Shown here: piece after piece, positions 28,304 to 36,351 of the stretch
Position numbering within the stretch: the first letter of the stretch is position 1
Layout of the letters: every line of letters starts with the position of its first letter
Source of the DNA: Chitinophaga sp. S165
Lineage (GTDB): Bacteria > Bacteroidota > Bacteroidia > Chitinophagales > Chitinophagaceae
Reading direction: 5' to 3'
DNA length: 64,000 bases
Assembly: GCF_003182155.1 (NCBI RefSeq)
Contig: NZ_QGTG01000006.1
Span: forward strand, 248,001-312,000
Translations under genes and position numbers: made by a program
The notes under the pieces: model-generated
Seen by the model: the letters and a program-made list of their open reading frames with translations, nothing else
Told to the model about the DNA's origin: nothing
Databases searched by the model: none

Positions 28304-29059
28304 ATGTTTAAGAAGGTATTTGCATCTGCTGCTTTATTCCTGGTATCTACTGTATCCTTTGCTCAAACTGCCGATGAACTGGTTGACCAGGCCAAACAGC
28401 AGGAAAAACAAATGAAAGACGCTGCTGCGCTTTCTGCCTATAAAGATGCGCTGAAAGTACAGCCTGACAATATTGCCGCACTGACCGGCGCCAGCGAGGT
28501 TTCTGCCCGCGAAGGTTTCCGTATAGCCGACAAAGATGAAAAAAGCCGTAACTATAACGATGCGAAAAGCTATGCTGAACAGGCATTGAAACTCGCCCCG
28601 GAAAATGCAGACGCTAACTATGTAATGGCCGTAGCACTCGGACGTATTGCACTCTCGTCAGGAGCCAAAGAGAAAGTAGCTGCTTCCAAAGAAGTAAAAA
28701 GATATACAGAACTGGCTATCAAGTTCAACCCGAAATATGCGAAAGCATTCAACCTGCTGGGTAAATGGAACTATGAAGTGGCTAATATGAACACCCTGGA
28801 AAAAGCAGCGGCTAAGATGTTGTTCGGTGGTATGCCGGAAGCAACCTTACAAGATGCTATCGCCAATTATGAGAAATGCCGTAAGCTCGATCCTTCCTAC
28901 CTGCCCAATTACCTGGACCTCGCAAAAGCTTATAAAGACAACGATGAACTGGAAAAGACCATTGAAACACTGCGCAAAGCGGTAACCTTGCGTCCTATTT
29001 ACCAGGATGATCTCAATATCAAATCGGCTTGTAAAAAGATGCTGGAAGAACTGGAATAG
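28304..29059 (+). CDS. Secreted tetratricopeptide-repeat protein
   Basis: The 251-residue product has a signal peptide (residues 1-20, ending SFAQ) and several TPR-like helix pairs, for example around ALSAYKDALKVQPDN, AKSYAEQALKLAPENAD, TELAIKFNPKYAKAFNLLG and LDLAKAYKDNDELEKTIETLRKA. The arrangement resembles RMDN-type TPR proteins. It is probably a periplasmic scaffold for protein-protein contacts; partners are unknown. It converges with a MATE transporter gene, leaving only 3 bp between the stop codons. Confidence 0.8.
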   Translation: MFKKVFASAALFLVSTVSFAQTADELVDQAKQQEKQMKDAAALSAYKDALKVQPDNIAALTGASEVSAREGFRIADKDEKSRNYNDAKSYAEQALKLAPENADANYVMAVALGRIALSSGAKEKVAASKEVKRYTELAIKFNPKYAKAFNLLGKWNYEVANMNTLEKAAAKMLFGGMPEATLQDAIANYEKCRKLDPSYLPNYLDLAKAYKDNDELEKTIETLRKAVTLRPIYQDDLNIKSACKKMLEELE

Positions 29060-29062
29060 TTA

Positions 29063-30394
29063 TCAGATCGATTTAGCTTTCCACCTCCCGCTTTTCAGAT
29101 AGAAAAAGCTCAGTGTAAAAATGATGGTCCAGTAGATGAAATCCGCCAGCCATGCGATGTGCAGCGGACTGCGCCAACGTTCTACCACAATACTGCAATA
29201 CAAAAGATACCCGATTACAGCTGCCATTTCTATACCCAGATTGATCCGGGTATTGCCGGTACCTGTAACTGCACTCAGCACTATGCCCGATATGGCCATG
29301 AGCAATGTGCTCAACGTGATGATCCTCACAGATAGGATAGAATCACTGATCAGTGACTTGTCCGTCGTATAGATCTGCAGGATGGTACCAGGGAACAGGT
29401 TGACGAGGATACACACTACCAGGGCGCAAAGAAGACTGATTGTCGCTATTCTGCGGATGGCGCTGAATACCATATCATGCTTTCCCTGACCAATTACGTT
29501 ACTGACCATCGTATTGCAGGTAGCGCTCAAAGCCCAGGTAAACACACCGAAAAATCCGAAGATACTTCTTAGCATATTGGAAATAGCCAGCGGCCTTTCC
29601 CCCAGGTGCTCAATAAAAATGAAGAATATAAACCAGCTGCCAATACTGAACAGGAACTGGACAATCAGCGGAGCAGAAATGGAAAGGATACTGCGGAAGA
29701 TCTGCCAGGAAGGCTTCAGATAATCGAACAGGTAGAATCGTTTGTGAAACCCTTTCCCGAAAAGGATGCTATACGCCACCAGTAATCCCGTTCCTTCTGC
29801 AATGACAGAGGCGATAGCAGCACCGTTCAGGCCCAGCGCCGGCAACCCGAATTTTCCAAAGATCAGCACATAGTCAGAAAATATATTGACCATCTCCTGG
29901 CAAAGGGAAGTGACGGCCAGCACTTTAGAATTGCCGCTGCCAATATAAAAGGCGTTGGCCATACTAAGCATCATCAGGAAAGGCAAACCCCAGATCCTGA
30001 TGCGGATAAAAGAGAGGGCCGCTTCATAGATCTGTTTATTATGAAGAGTACTGGCAAAGAACCAGGGAGCCAGGAACATGGTCATGGCAACTATAAGAAA
30101 AGAAGAGAACAGCCCGAGTTCCAGTCCGTTGGCAAATAACTGCCCGATGCCCTTAGGGTTCAATTGCCCCGCACGGCGGGCTATCAGCACCTGCAAACCG
30201 TTATTCAGGCCATAGGCCACCATATACATCACCAGGTAATACATACCCGCAATCCCATTCGCCGCCAGTTCAAACTCTCCCAGGCGTCCCAGGAAAGCCG
30301 TATTTGTCATGTGATTTATTTGTGGAATAATGAGTGCCAGGCATATAGGAGCAGCAATTTTTATGATCTGCCGGTTAGTTACTTCGAATTGCAT
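29063..30394 (-). CDS. MATE-family multidrug/cation efflux transporter
   Basis: The 443-residue product is almost entirely hydrophobic with about 12 membrane helices, the normal MATE topology. It has the MATE-like opening KIAAPICLALIIPQINHMTNTAFLGRLG. It would export drugs, dyes or metabolites in exchange for Na+ or H+; the substrate is unknown. The ATG at 30394 is preferred over a GTG five codons upstream. The gene diverges from the DUF3822-rsmD-coaD cluster with 55 bp between start codons. Confidence 0.92.
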   Translation of the reverse strand: MQFEVTNRQIIKIAAPICLALIIPQINHMTNTAFLGRLGEFELAANGIAGMYYLVMYMVAYGLNNGLQVLIARRAGQLNPKGIGQLFANGLELGLFSSFLIVAMTMFLAPWFFASTLHNKQIYEAALSFIRIRIWGLPFLMMLSMANAFYIGSGNSKVLAVTSLCQEMVNIFSDYVLIFGKFGLPALGLNGAAIASVIAEGTGLLVAYSILFGKGFHKRFYLFDYLKPSWQIFRSILSISAPLIVQFLFSIGSWFIFFIFIEHLGERPLAISNMLRSIFGFFGVFTWALSATCNTMVSNVIGQGKHDMVFSAIRRIATISLLCALVVCILVNLFPGTILQIYTTDKSLISDSILSVRIITLSTLLMAISGIVLSAVTGTGNTRINLGIEMAAVIGYLLYCSIVVERWRSPLHIAWLADFIYWTIIFTLSFFYLKSGRWKAKSI

Positions 30395-30449
30395 AGGAGC
30401 AAAAGTCACGTTTTTTGGTTATTATTGTGCCATATCTAATGTATTACTA

Positions 30450-31325
30450 ATGTCTGTGACGTACAATATTCATCCTGCCTTCGCAGCTGATGATACTTCT
30501 CTGCTTGAAACTGACCTCACTTCCTGCCAGCTGCTCGTGTTAATAGGAAAAGGGACGTTTAGTTATGTGGTATATGATCCAGGGCTGAAAAAGTTCCTGG
30601 CCCTGAAGTCGTACCACTTCCTGCCGCAGAAAACAGCTACGGCAGACCTGCAGATGATCGAACAGATATTCGATGCGGACAAGTTGTTATTCACCAACTT
30701 CAGCCTGGTGCAGCTGGCGTTTGATGGTGTTAACAATACATTGGTGCCCGAACAGCACTATAATCCATCCCTGAAAAAAGATTATCTCCATGTCATCTAC
30801 CCTGAACAGACGCAGGAACTGGTACTGGCAGACGTACTGACAGATCAGCAGCTGGTGAATGTATACGCGGTGGACAAGGATGTGATGGGATACCTCAGAA
30901 AAGAGTTTTCTACCGATAAAGTGATCCATGCCAATACAGGATTACTGAAGTCGTACCGTTTTGATAATGACTTCCTGGAGCTGAACGGGGTGGCATACGT
31001 TGATATTCAGCAACATAAATTCTCCCTGACGATCTTCCGGTTCGGCAAACTGCTCATCCAACAGGATGTAACCAGCCAGACAGGACTTGACGTAGTATAT
31101 CACCTGGTGAATATCCTGCGCCAGACAGGCCTGGACGAGCAGCTCGTGAAGGTGAAAGTAGGAGGGGCGGTAACTTCCGACTCCCAGATCCATGAAGAAC
31201 TGCGCCGCTTTATTCCCAAACTGGAATGGATGCCGCGCCTGCCAGGCTTCAGCTATATTCCGAAGATGGAAGAGATCCCCGGATATTATTTCAATAACCT
31301 TTATGCAATGGCATTATGCGTATAA
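30450..31325 (+). CDS. DUF3822 family protein
   Basis: The 291-residue product matches the DUF3822 family by length, by its position directly before rsmD and coaD, and by an actin-like fold pattern (YVDIQQHKFSLTIFRFGKLLIQQDV). The function is unknown. No signal peptide or membrane segment is visible. The ATG at 30450 gives the expected length; the open frame reaches back into the divergent transporter gene. Its last 10 bases overlap the start of rsmD, so the two are translationally coupled. Confidence 0.85.
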   Translation: MSVTYNIHPAFAADDTSLLETDLTSCQLLVLIGKGTFSYVVYDPGLKKFLALKSYHFLPQKTATADLQMIEQIFDADKLLFTNFSLVQLAFDGVNNTLVPEQHYNPSLKKDYLHVIYPEQTQELVLADVLTDQQLVNVYAVDKDVMGYLRKEFSTDKVIHANTGLLKSYRFDNDFLELNGVAYVDIQQHKFSLTIFRFGKLLIQQDVTSQTGLDVVYHLVNILRQTGLDEQLVKVKVGGAVTSDSQIHEELRRFIPKLEWMPRLPGFSYIPKMEEIPGYYFNNLYAMALCV

Positions 31326-31867
31326 TCGGGGGAGAAAAGGGAGGTCATAGGTTCCAGCCGCCGGCAAATATGCCGTATACTCGGCCCACTACCGACATTG
31401 CCAAAGGTGGGTTGTTTAATATCCTGGAGAATAACCTGGATTTTCCTACACTGAAAACCCTGGATATTTTCGGAGGTACCGGTAGCATCAGCTATGAGCT
31501 GTCGTCCAGAGGAGTGACCGATCTGACAATTGTGGAGAAAGATCCGAGCATGGCCGATTACATCCAGAAAACAGCCAAATTGCTCGAGGTGCCATTGAAG
31601 CTGCAGCGTATGGACGTATTCAAATACCTGGAGCAGTGTACTGAAAAGTTCAACTTTATATTTGCAGGCCCTCCATATGCCCTTACTACAATAGACCAGT
31701 TGCCGCTGATCATTTTTGAAAAGCAGCTGCTGGAACCGGAAGGGTGGTTTGTATTGGAACATACGCCCCGCAACAACTACAAAAATTACTCTTACTATCG
31801 TACGGAACGCAACTATGGCACAACCATCTTTTCGATCTTTATAAACAGGGAGGAGCTGAAAAAATAA
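31316..31867 (+). CDS. rsmD: 16S rRNA m2G966 methyltransferase RsmD family
   Basis: RsmD methylates G966 of 16S rRNA with S-adenosylmethionine. The 183-residue product shows the family N-terminus (MRIIGGEKGG), the TRPTTDIAKGGLFN segment and the SAM motif DIFGGTGS at residues 50-57. The catalytic motif, normally (D/N)PPY, reads GPPY at residues 118-121 because codon 31667-31669 is GGC. The missing acid/amide could reduce activity or be normal for this clade. It overlaps DUF3822 by 10 bp and is followed 6 bp later by coaD. Confidence 0.9.
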   Translation: MRIIGGEKGGHRFQPPANMPYTRPTTDIAKGGLFNILENNLDFPTLKTLDIFGGTGSISYELSSRGVTDLTIVEKDPSMADYIQKTAKLLEVPLKLQRMDVFKYLEQCTEKFNFIFAGPPYALTTIDQLPLIIFEKQLLEPEGWFVLEHTPRNNYKNYSYYRTERNYGTTIFSIFINREELKK

Positions 31868-31873
31868 ACTGGC

Positions 31874-32347
31874 ATGAAACGTATTTGTTTATTCCCAGGT
31901 ACATTCGACCCGATCACACTGGGACATACCGATATTATAGACCGTTCGCTGGACCTTTTTGATGAAATTGTGGTAGGGATAGGCGTCAATTCAGCTAAAA
32001 CTCCGATGTTCCCCCTGGAACAAAGAATGCAGTGGATAAGGGATATTTATAGTCATACGCCTAAAGTGAAAGTGATCTCTTACGAAGGACTTACCATCAA
32101 GAGTTGTAAGGAAGTAGGCGCCCAGTTTATATTACGTGGTATTCGTAGTATCGGCGACTTTGAGTACGAAAAAGCGATCGCAGATGTAAACCGCATGATG
32201 GACAGCAGTATAGAAACTGTCTTCCTGAGTTGCTCACCCCAATATTCAACATTGGCTTCCTCACTGGTGCGGGATGTATTGCGATATGGAGGAGACACCT
32301 CCCGCTTACTACCCGAAAATATCATCAGGGAGTTAAAAAAAGCCTGA
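31874..32347 (+). CDS. coaD: Phosphopantetheine adenylyltransferase
   Basis: CoaD makes dephospho-CoA from phosphopantetheine and ATP, one step before CoaE (11.3 kb). The 157-residue product has the nucleotidyltransferase motif TLGH at residues 15-18 in FPGTFDPITLGH, the RGIRSIGDFEYE loop and the C-terminal STLASSLVRDV. It is the third gene of the coupled DUF3822-rsmD-coaD cluster. Confidence 0.97.
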   Translation: MKRICLFPGTFDPITLGHTDIIDRSLDLFDEIVVGIGVNSAKTPMFPLEQRMQWIRDIYSHTPKVKVISYEGLTIKSCKEVGAQFILRGIRSIGDFEYEKAIADVNRMMDSSIETVFLSCSPQYSTLASSLVRDVLRYGGDTSRLLPENIIRELKKA

Positions 32348-32379
32348 GATCATTCTTTAACTATTAACGCGCATCACCC

Positions 32380-32814
32380 ATGAAACCGATATGGCACTCT
32401 CTGGATGTTTCCCTGGATCAACTGAATGAAATCGGGAACAATAATATGGCAGGCTTGCTGGGTATGGAGTTTACAGAGATCGGCCCCGATTATCTGCGGA
32501 TGATCATGCCTGTTGACAATAGAACAAAACAACCATATGGGCTTCTACATGGGGGAGCGTCTGCAGCGCTGGCAGAAACAGTAGGAAGCGTGGCCTCATC
32601 ACTTGTTATTGATACGAAGAAACAGATCTGTGTGGGCCTGGATATCAATGCCAATCATATCAAAGGTGTTACATCCGGGTATGTACATGCGATAGCGCGG
32701 CCATTACATATAGGAACGACCACGCACGTATGGGATATCCGTATCTGTGACGATGATAATAAGCTGGTGTGTATCAGCCGGTTAACTGTAGCAATAAGAG
32801 ACAAAAAGGCTTAA
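32380..32814 (+). CDS. Hotdog-fold thioesterase (PaaI/MenI-like)
   Basis: The 144-residue product has the hotdog thioesterase pattern: GLLGMEFTEIGPDYLRMIMPVD, then YGLLHGGASAALAETVGS with the catalytic HGG and the downstream Glu. Such enzymes hydrolyse acyl-CoA, for example DHNA-CoA in menaquinone synthesis or phenylacetyl-CoA. The exact substrate is not visible. It follows coaD by 32 bp on the same strand and may be co-transcribed. Confidence 0.88.
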   Translation: MKPIWHSLDVSLDQLNEIGNNNMAGLLGMEFTEIGPDYLRMIMPVDNRTKQPYGLLHGGASAALAETVGSVASSLVIDTKKQICVGLDINANHIKGVTSGYVHAIARPLHIGTTTHVWDIRICDDDNKLVCISRLTVAIRDKKA

Positions 32815-32854
32815 TGCCGGATGTGGGTCACACACAACATTAAGCCCCGTTACG

Positions 32855-33481
32855 TCATACAGCGTAACCTTCCTTCACAAATACATCTACAATATTCTGA
32901 TAGGAAAATTTAAGGTATTTACCCAGATGTTCCGGTTTAACCCATTGGATATCAATAATGTCTTCTTCGATCTGCGGAATAGTCAGTTCCGTACCGGTAA
33001 ACTTCATCTTGTACCAGTAGGTATGTTTCAGGATCCTTTTCTCCTTATAGGTATAAAAATGGAAGGTTTCCCCGATTTTATGTTCCAACGCAATGGTGTG
33101 TAATCCTGTTTCTTCAGCAACTTCCCTGACAGCGGCGGCTTCGAGGTTTTCTCCCTCATCCTGTTTGCCTTTAGGAAGGTCCCATTTACCACGGCGGAAC
33201 ATCAGTAGAACTTCTTCTTCCGGGTTAGTGATCAGTCCACCGGCAGCAACTAATACATTGAAGTAACCTTTAACAGTTTCAACAAGTGCCTCCGTGTCCG
33301 GATGGATGAAAATGGCCGCTTCGGATTTACCGGTTTCGAGAGCTTGTAATACCGATTCTATAGTAGCCGCGTCTGGTTCAGTGTACAAAACAGCATCTTT
33401 AAATTCAGCAGGAATACCCTGGTGAGTAGCAGTGATGACCAATGGACGCTCATTGAGATAAATGACTGTATCTTTTTGCAT
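32855..33481 (-). CDS. NUDIX hydrolase
   Basis: The 208-residue product has an N-terminal region of about 80 residues with no recognised domain and a C-terminal NUDIX domain. The NUDIX box at residues 105-127 is complete (G, E, then REVAEETGL), so it should bind divalent metal and cleave a nucleoside-diphosphate-linked substrate, which cannot be named. It diverges from pyrE with only 39 bp between start codons. Confidence 0.93.
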   Translation of the reverse strand: MQKDTVIYLNERPLVITATHQGIPAEFKDAVLYTEPDAATIESVLQALETGKSEAAIFIHPDTEALVETVKGYFNVLVAAGGLITNPEEEVLLMFRRGKWDLPKGKQDEGENLEAAAVREVAEETGLHTIALEHKIGETFHFYTYKEKRILKHTYWYKMKFTGTELTIPQIEEDIIDIQWVKPEHLGKYLKFSYQNIVDVFVKEGYAV

Positions 33482-33485
33482 GGCG

Positions 33486-33514
33486 CAAAAATAATCCGTA
33501 ATTAAGTATTTTTG
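33486..33514. promoter_or_regulatory. Facing -7 elements between NUDIX and pyrE
   Basis: TATTTTTG occurs on the plus strand at 33507-33514 and on the minus strand at 33486-33493, giving a perfect 8-bp inverted repeat with a 13-bp spacer. Each fits TAnnTTTG. They end 6 and 4 nt before the pyrE and NUDIX start codons, so transcripts would be leaderless or nearly so. Confidence 0.45.
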
Positions 33515-33520
33515 CCACCT

Positions 33521-34168
33521 ATGAGTAAGATCAGCGAAAAACAGATAGCAGAAAAGCTATTACAGATACAGGCGGTAAAGTTACGCCCGTCAGAACCTTT
33601 CACCTGGGCATCTGGCTGGAAGTCGCCTATTTATTGCGACAACCGTAAGATTTTGTCTTATCCTTATGTGCGTGACTACGTAAAGTCCGAGTTGTGCAAT
33701 GTGGTATTTGAAACTTTTGCTGATGCAGCAGTGCTCGCGGGAGTAGCTACGGGTGGTATTCCCCTGGGTGCATTAGTGGCTGACCAGTTGAAGCTGCCTT
33801 TTATTTATGTAAGGGCAAAGGCGAAAGAACATGGTATGGGTAACCTGATCGAAGGCGTATTGCAGCCGGGCCAGCCGGTTGTGGTAGTGGAAGATCTGAT
33901 CTCTACCGGAAAAAGCAGCCTCGAAGCGGTGAATGCAATCCGTGCAGCAGGAGGGGAAGTGATCGGAATGGTATCCATTTTTAACTATGGATTTGATATT
34001 GCTGTGAAAGCATTTGAAGCAGCAAAAGTGCCGTTCTATTCTCTGAGCAATTACAGCGCGTTGATCGAACTGGCAGTTGAGAAAGGGATGGTATCAGCAG
34101 ACGAACAGGCTACCCTTGAAGCCTGGAGAGCGGCTCCTGATAAATGGAATGCAGCGCCCGCTGTATAA
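33521..34168 (+). CDS. pyrE: Orotate phosphoribosyltransferase
   Basis: PyrE joins orotate to PRPP, making OMP in pyrimidine synthesis. The 215-residue product has the FTWASGWKSPIYCDNRKILSYP opening region in pieces typical of the family (ASGWKSPIYCDNR) and the PRPP loop VVVVEDLISTGKSSLEA. The ATG at 33521 is preferred over a TTG three codons upstream, which would lie within the -7 box. Confidence 0.96.
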   Translation: MSKISEKQIAEKLLQIQAVKLRPSEPFTWASGWKSPIYCDNRKILSYPYVRDYVKSELCNVVFETFADAAVLAGVATGGIPLGALVADQLKLPFIYVRAKAKEHGMGNLIEGVLQPGQPVVVVEDLISTGKSSLEAVNAIRAAGGEVIGMVSIFNYGFDIAVKAFEAAKVPFYSLSNYSALIELAVEKGMVSADEQATLEAWRAAPDKWNAAPAV

Positions 34169-34236
34169 ACCGTTCTTCCCAAAAGGACACTTCAATTGAC
34201 AAGTATTTACTATATTAGGATCGTAAAAAGTAACTT

Positions 34237-34608
34237 ATGCGTATCGTTAAACTAGTAATGGTATTATTATTTGCGGGTATCGGCGTAACAATGGGCCAGG
34301 CAAAAAAAGGCACATTGGTAACTGCTAAGATCAATACCCCCACTGTGCAGTGCGAGCAATGTAAAAATCGCATAGAAAGATATCTCTCCAGAGAAGAGGG
34401 TGTACAGAGCTCCAAGGTAGATTTCAAAAAAGGCATCACCACCGTGAAATTTTTCAGCGATCGTACCAATATAGAAAACGTGAAGACTGCTATCGCAAAT
34501 GCAGGGTATGACGCAGATAACGTAACTGCAGAAGAAGAAGCCTACAAAAAGCTGCCTACCTGCTGCAAGAAACCGGAAGACGGTGGCGGAATGGAGAAAA
34601 AGCACTAA
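34237..34608 (+). CDS. Secreted heavy-metal-associated (HMA) domain protein
   Basis: The 123-residue product has a signal peptide (residues 1-20) and one HMA-like ferredoxin-fold domain with CEQC at residues 39-42. It keeps the CxxC but lacks the usual GMxC lead-in (it reads TPTVQCEQC). A second cysteine cluster (TCCKK) and a His-ending tail follow. It probably binds copper or another soft metal in the periplasm. It is monocistronic, with a strong terminator. Confidence 0.85.
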   Translation: MRIVKLVMVLLFAGIGVTMGQAKKGTLVTAKINTPTVQCEQCKNRIERYLSREEGVQSSKVDFKKGITTVKFFSDRTNIENVKTAIANAGYDADNVTAEEEAYKKLPTCCKKPEDGGGMEKKH

Positions 34609-34637
34609 GCTCGTACTTCAGGAACGTATTAAAAGAG

Positions 34638-34676
34638 AAAGGCCTCGATTGCTATGCAACGAGGCCTTTTTAGTTT
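34638..34676 (+). terminator. Terminator after the HMA gene
   Basis: A 10-bp stem (AAAGGCCTCG / CGAGGCCTTT) with an inner TTGC / GCAA stem is followed by T-rich sequence. It may serve both convergent genes. Confidence 0.85.
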
Positions 34677-34690
34677 TTACACGGTTATGA

Positions 34691-35146
34691 TCAGAAAAAC
34701 TTAAGTGGCTGTTTTGTTTCACATTTTATCGGGAACGGGAGATAAACCCCACCTTTCCCTACTTTGCAATTACCCGTAGCCCGGATAGTCACTTCTTTAT
34801 TCATGAGGGCGCCTAAGGCATTTTTGAAGACGTTCTCCATATTCACCTCTAACCTTACCGGAAAGTAAAAAGTGTCTTTTGCCGGGATCGCTATCATCGT
34901 GTCCTGGATGGAATGACCCACCTGGGTATCGTCGAAGAAAAGATCAAAATTCGCGTCCTTCAGTTTCAGTTTAAAATTGTTCGGATTGTAGTAAGCCAGG
35001 GTCAACCGTACCACACTTTTAGAAAAGCCGAGGTTGTCAAAATTGATTCCGGCAACCCTGACAAATTCGAGGTCCTTTGCTTTTTCACACGAACTTACCA
35101 CGCCCCAAATTGTCATAATAAATATGGCCAGTCTGAAAAATTTCAT
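34691..35146 (-). CDS. LEA type 2 family lipoprotein
   Basis: The 151-residue product has a lipobox (VVSSC, Cys20) and one LEA-2/WHy-like beta-sandwich domain, visible in LTLAYYNPNNFKLKLKDANFDLFFDDTQVG in two overlapping pieces (LAYYNPNNFKLKLKDANFD). It is predicted to be anchored in the envelope. Its role is unknown; LEA-2 domains are linked to desiccation tolerance in plants, which does not establish function here. A consensus promoter lies directly upstream. Confidence 0.85.
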   Translation of the reverse strand: MKFFRLAIFIMTIWGVVSSCEKAKDLEFVRVAGINFDNLGFSKSVVRLTLAYYNPNNFKLKLKDANFDLFFDDTQVGHSIQDTMIAIPAKDTFYFPVRLEVNMENVFKNALGALMNKEVTIRATGNCKVGKGGVYLPFPIKCETKQPLKFF

Positions 35147-35159
35147 GACAAATTTTTAT

Positions 35160-35190
35160 CAAACCTACAGTAAACTTAATAGACTACAAA
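35160..35190 (-). promoter_or_regulatory. Consensus promoter of the LEA2 lipoprotein gene
   Basis: On the minus strand TTTG (35187-35190), a 19-bp spacer and TAGGTTTG (35160-35167) match the Bacteroidota consensus perfectly, 13 bp before the start codon. Confidence 0.75.
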
Positions 35191-35276
35191 AGGGTTAAGT
35201 AGGAATTAGGAAACTTTTAACGGCCTCAGAACCACTACTTAACATTTTACTTGAAGCATTAAATGGGTGAAAATGA

Positions 35277-35310
35277 ATTGAAAAAGCTACTAAATAGTTT
35301 AGTAAATTTG
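35277..35310 (+). promoter_or_regulatory. Putative promoter of the WbqC gene
   Basis: ATTG (35277-35280), a 22-bp spacer and TAAATTTG (35303-35310) fit the consensus, giving a leader of about 165 nt. Apart from this and the LEA2 promoter, the 338-bp gap 35147-35484 is AT-rich with nothing else recognised. Confidence 0.5.
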
Positions 35311-35484
35311 CGGGCGCTTAATTTTTTACTTTAAACGCAGAATTACTAAAGAGAATAGCATATTTATAATTTTTCTATGAACTGTTTATCAGGAAATTAA
35401 ATCTACTTATCAGTTAATTAAAGGTAAACTTTTCAACTACTTGAAACATACATTTTTAGCACTAAAACACCAATTTTTGACGAT

Positions 35485-36120
35485 ATGGCAGTTGATACAA
35501 ATAAGAGATCATTACTCATTGAATCACAATACTTTCCAAGCATTTCCTTTTATAAAACTTTAATTAATCACGATATATTATTGATAGAAAGATATGAACA
35601 CTACCAAAAGGTTAGTTTTCGTAATCGCTGTTACATTGCCGGACCGAACGGAAGCATATTATTGAGTGTTCCCCTGGCCCGTGGAAAGAACCAGCGAACT
35701 GTCATGAAAGATGTCCGGATCAGCAATGATGAGAAATGGCAGGCGCTGCATTGGAAGACGCTCGTGTCCGCTTATCGCCGTTCACCCTGGTTCGAATATT
35801 ATGAAGATGAGCTGGGAAGGCTTTTTACAAAAGAGGTATCTTATCTGTTAGACTGGAACCTGATGTGCCTGGAATGGGCTAATAAGGTCATCGGAGTTTC
35901 CTCCCCTATCACCTTCACGGACGAGTATCATAAAACCTATGAGGCCGGTAAAGGCATTACTGATGCAAGGGATACAATATTGCCGTCTCAGAAACCGGTA
36001 GACGAAGAGACCGTACGTTATACCCAGGTCTTCCAGGAAAGGGTTGGTTTCCTTCCGGATATGAGTATTCTGGACCTTATTTTCTGTGAAGGAAAGCGCA
36101 GTATAGAGCTACTTAAATAG
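35485..36120 (+). CDS. WbqC-like family protein
   Basis: The 211-residue product fits the WbqC family: LIESQYFPSISFYKTLI near the start, then the conserved FRNRCYIAGPNG and WFEYYEDEL. WbqC proteins occur in polysaccharide gene clusters and elsewhere, and their reaction is not settled. No polysaccharide genes are next to it. The long leader predicted for this gene is unusual for the window. Confidence 0.85.
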   Translation: MAVDTNKRSLLIESQYFPSISFYKTLINHDILLIERYEHYQKVSFRNRCYIAGPNGSILLSVPLARGKNQRTVMKDVRISNDEKWQALHWKTLVSAYRRSPWFEYYEDELGRLFTKEVSYLLDWNLMCLEWANKVIGVSSPITFTDEYHKTYEAGKGITDARDTILPSQKPVDEETVRYTQVFQERVGFLPDMSILDLIFCEGKRSIELLK

Positions 36121-36208
36121 TATAAAAACTACATATGTATTTAGCGTCAACTGGTTGATGTGTAACGTTTTAGCGTAATATCTAACCGTTTAAAAAAAAA
36201 TGAAAGTT

Positions 36209-36243
36209 TTTGCCCGGCCAATTCGACAAAATATTTAGCTTTG
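36209..36243 (+). promoter_or_regulatory. Promoter of the arginine-decarboxylase-like gene
   Basis: TTTG (36209-36212), a 23-bp spacer and TAGCTTTG (36236-36243) match the consensus elements. Predicted leader length is about 100 nt. Confidence 0.6.
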
Positions 36244-36351
36244 CAACCAATTTTGCTGGGTTTCGAACTGACGTAGGTGTGTAAACCAGGAGTTTTCCAG
36301 CGAGGGTTGTGATTGCTTTTTACTAATCCTTAAAATGTGTCATAGGTTTAA

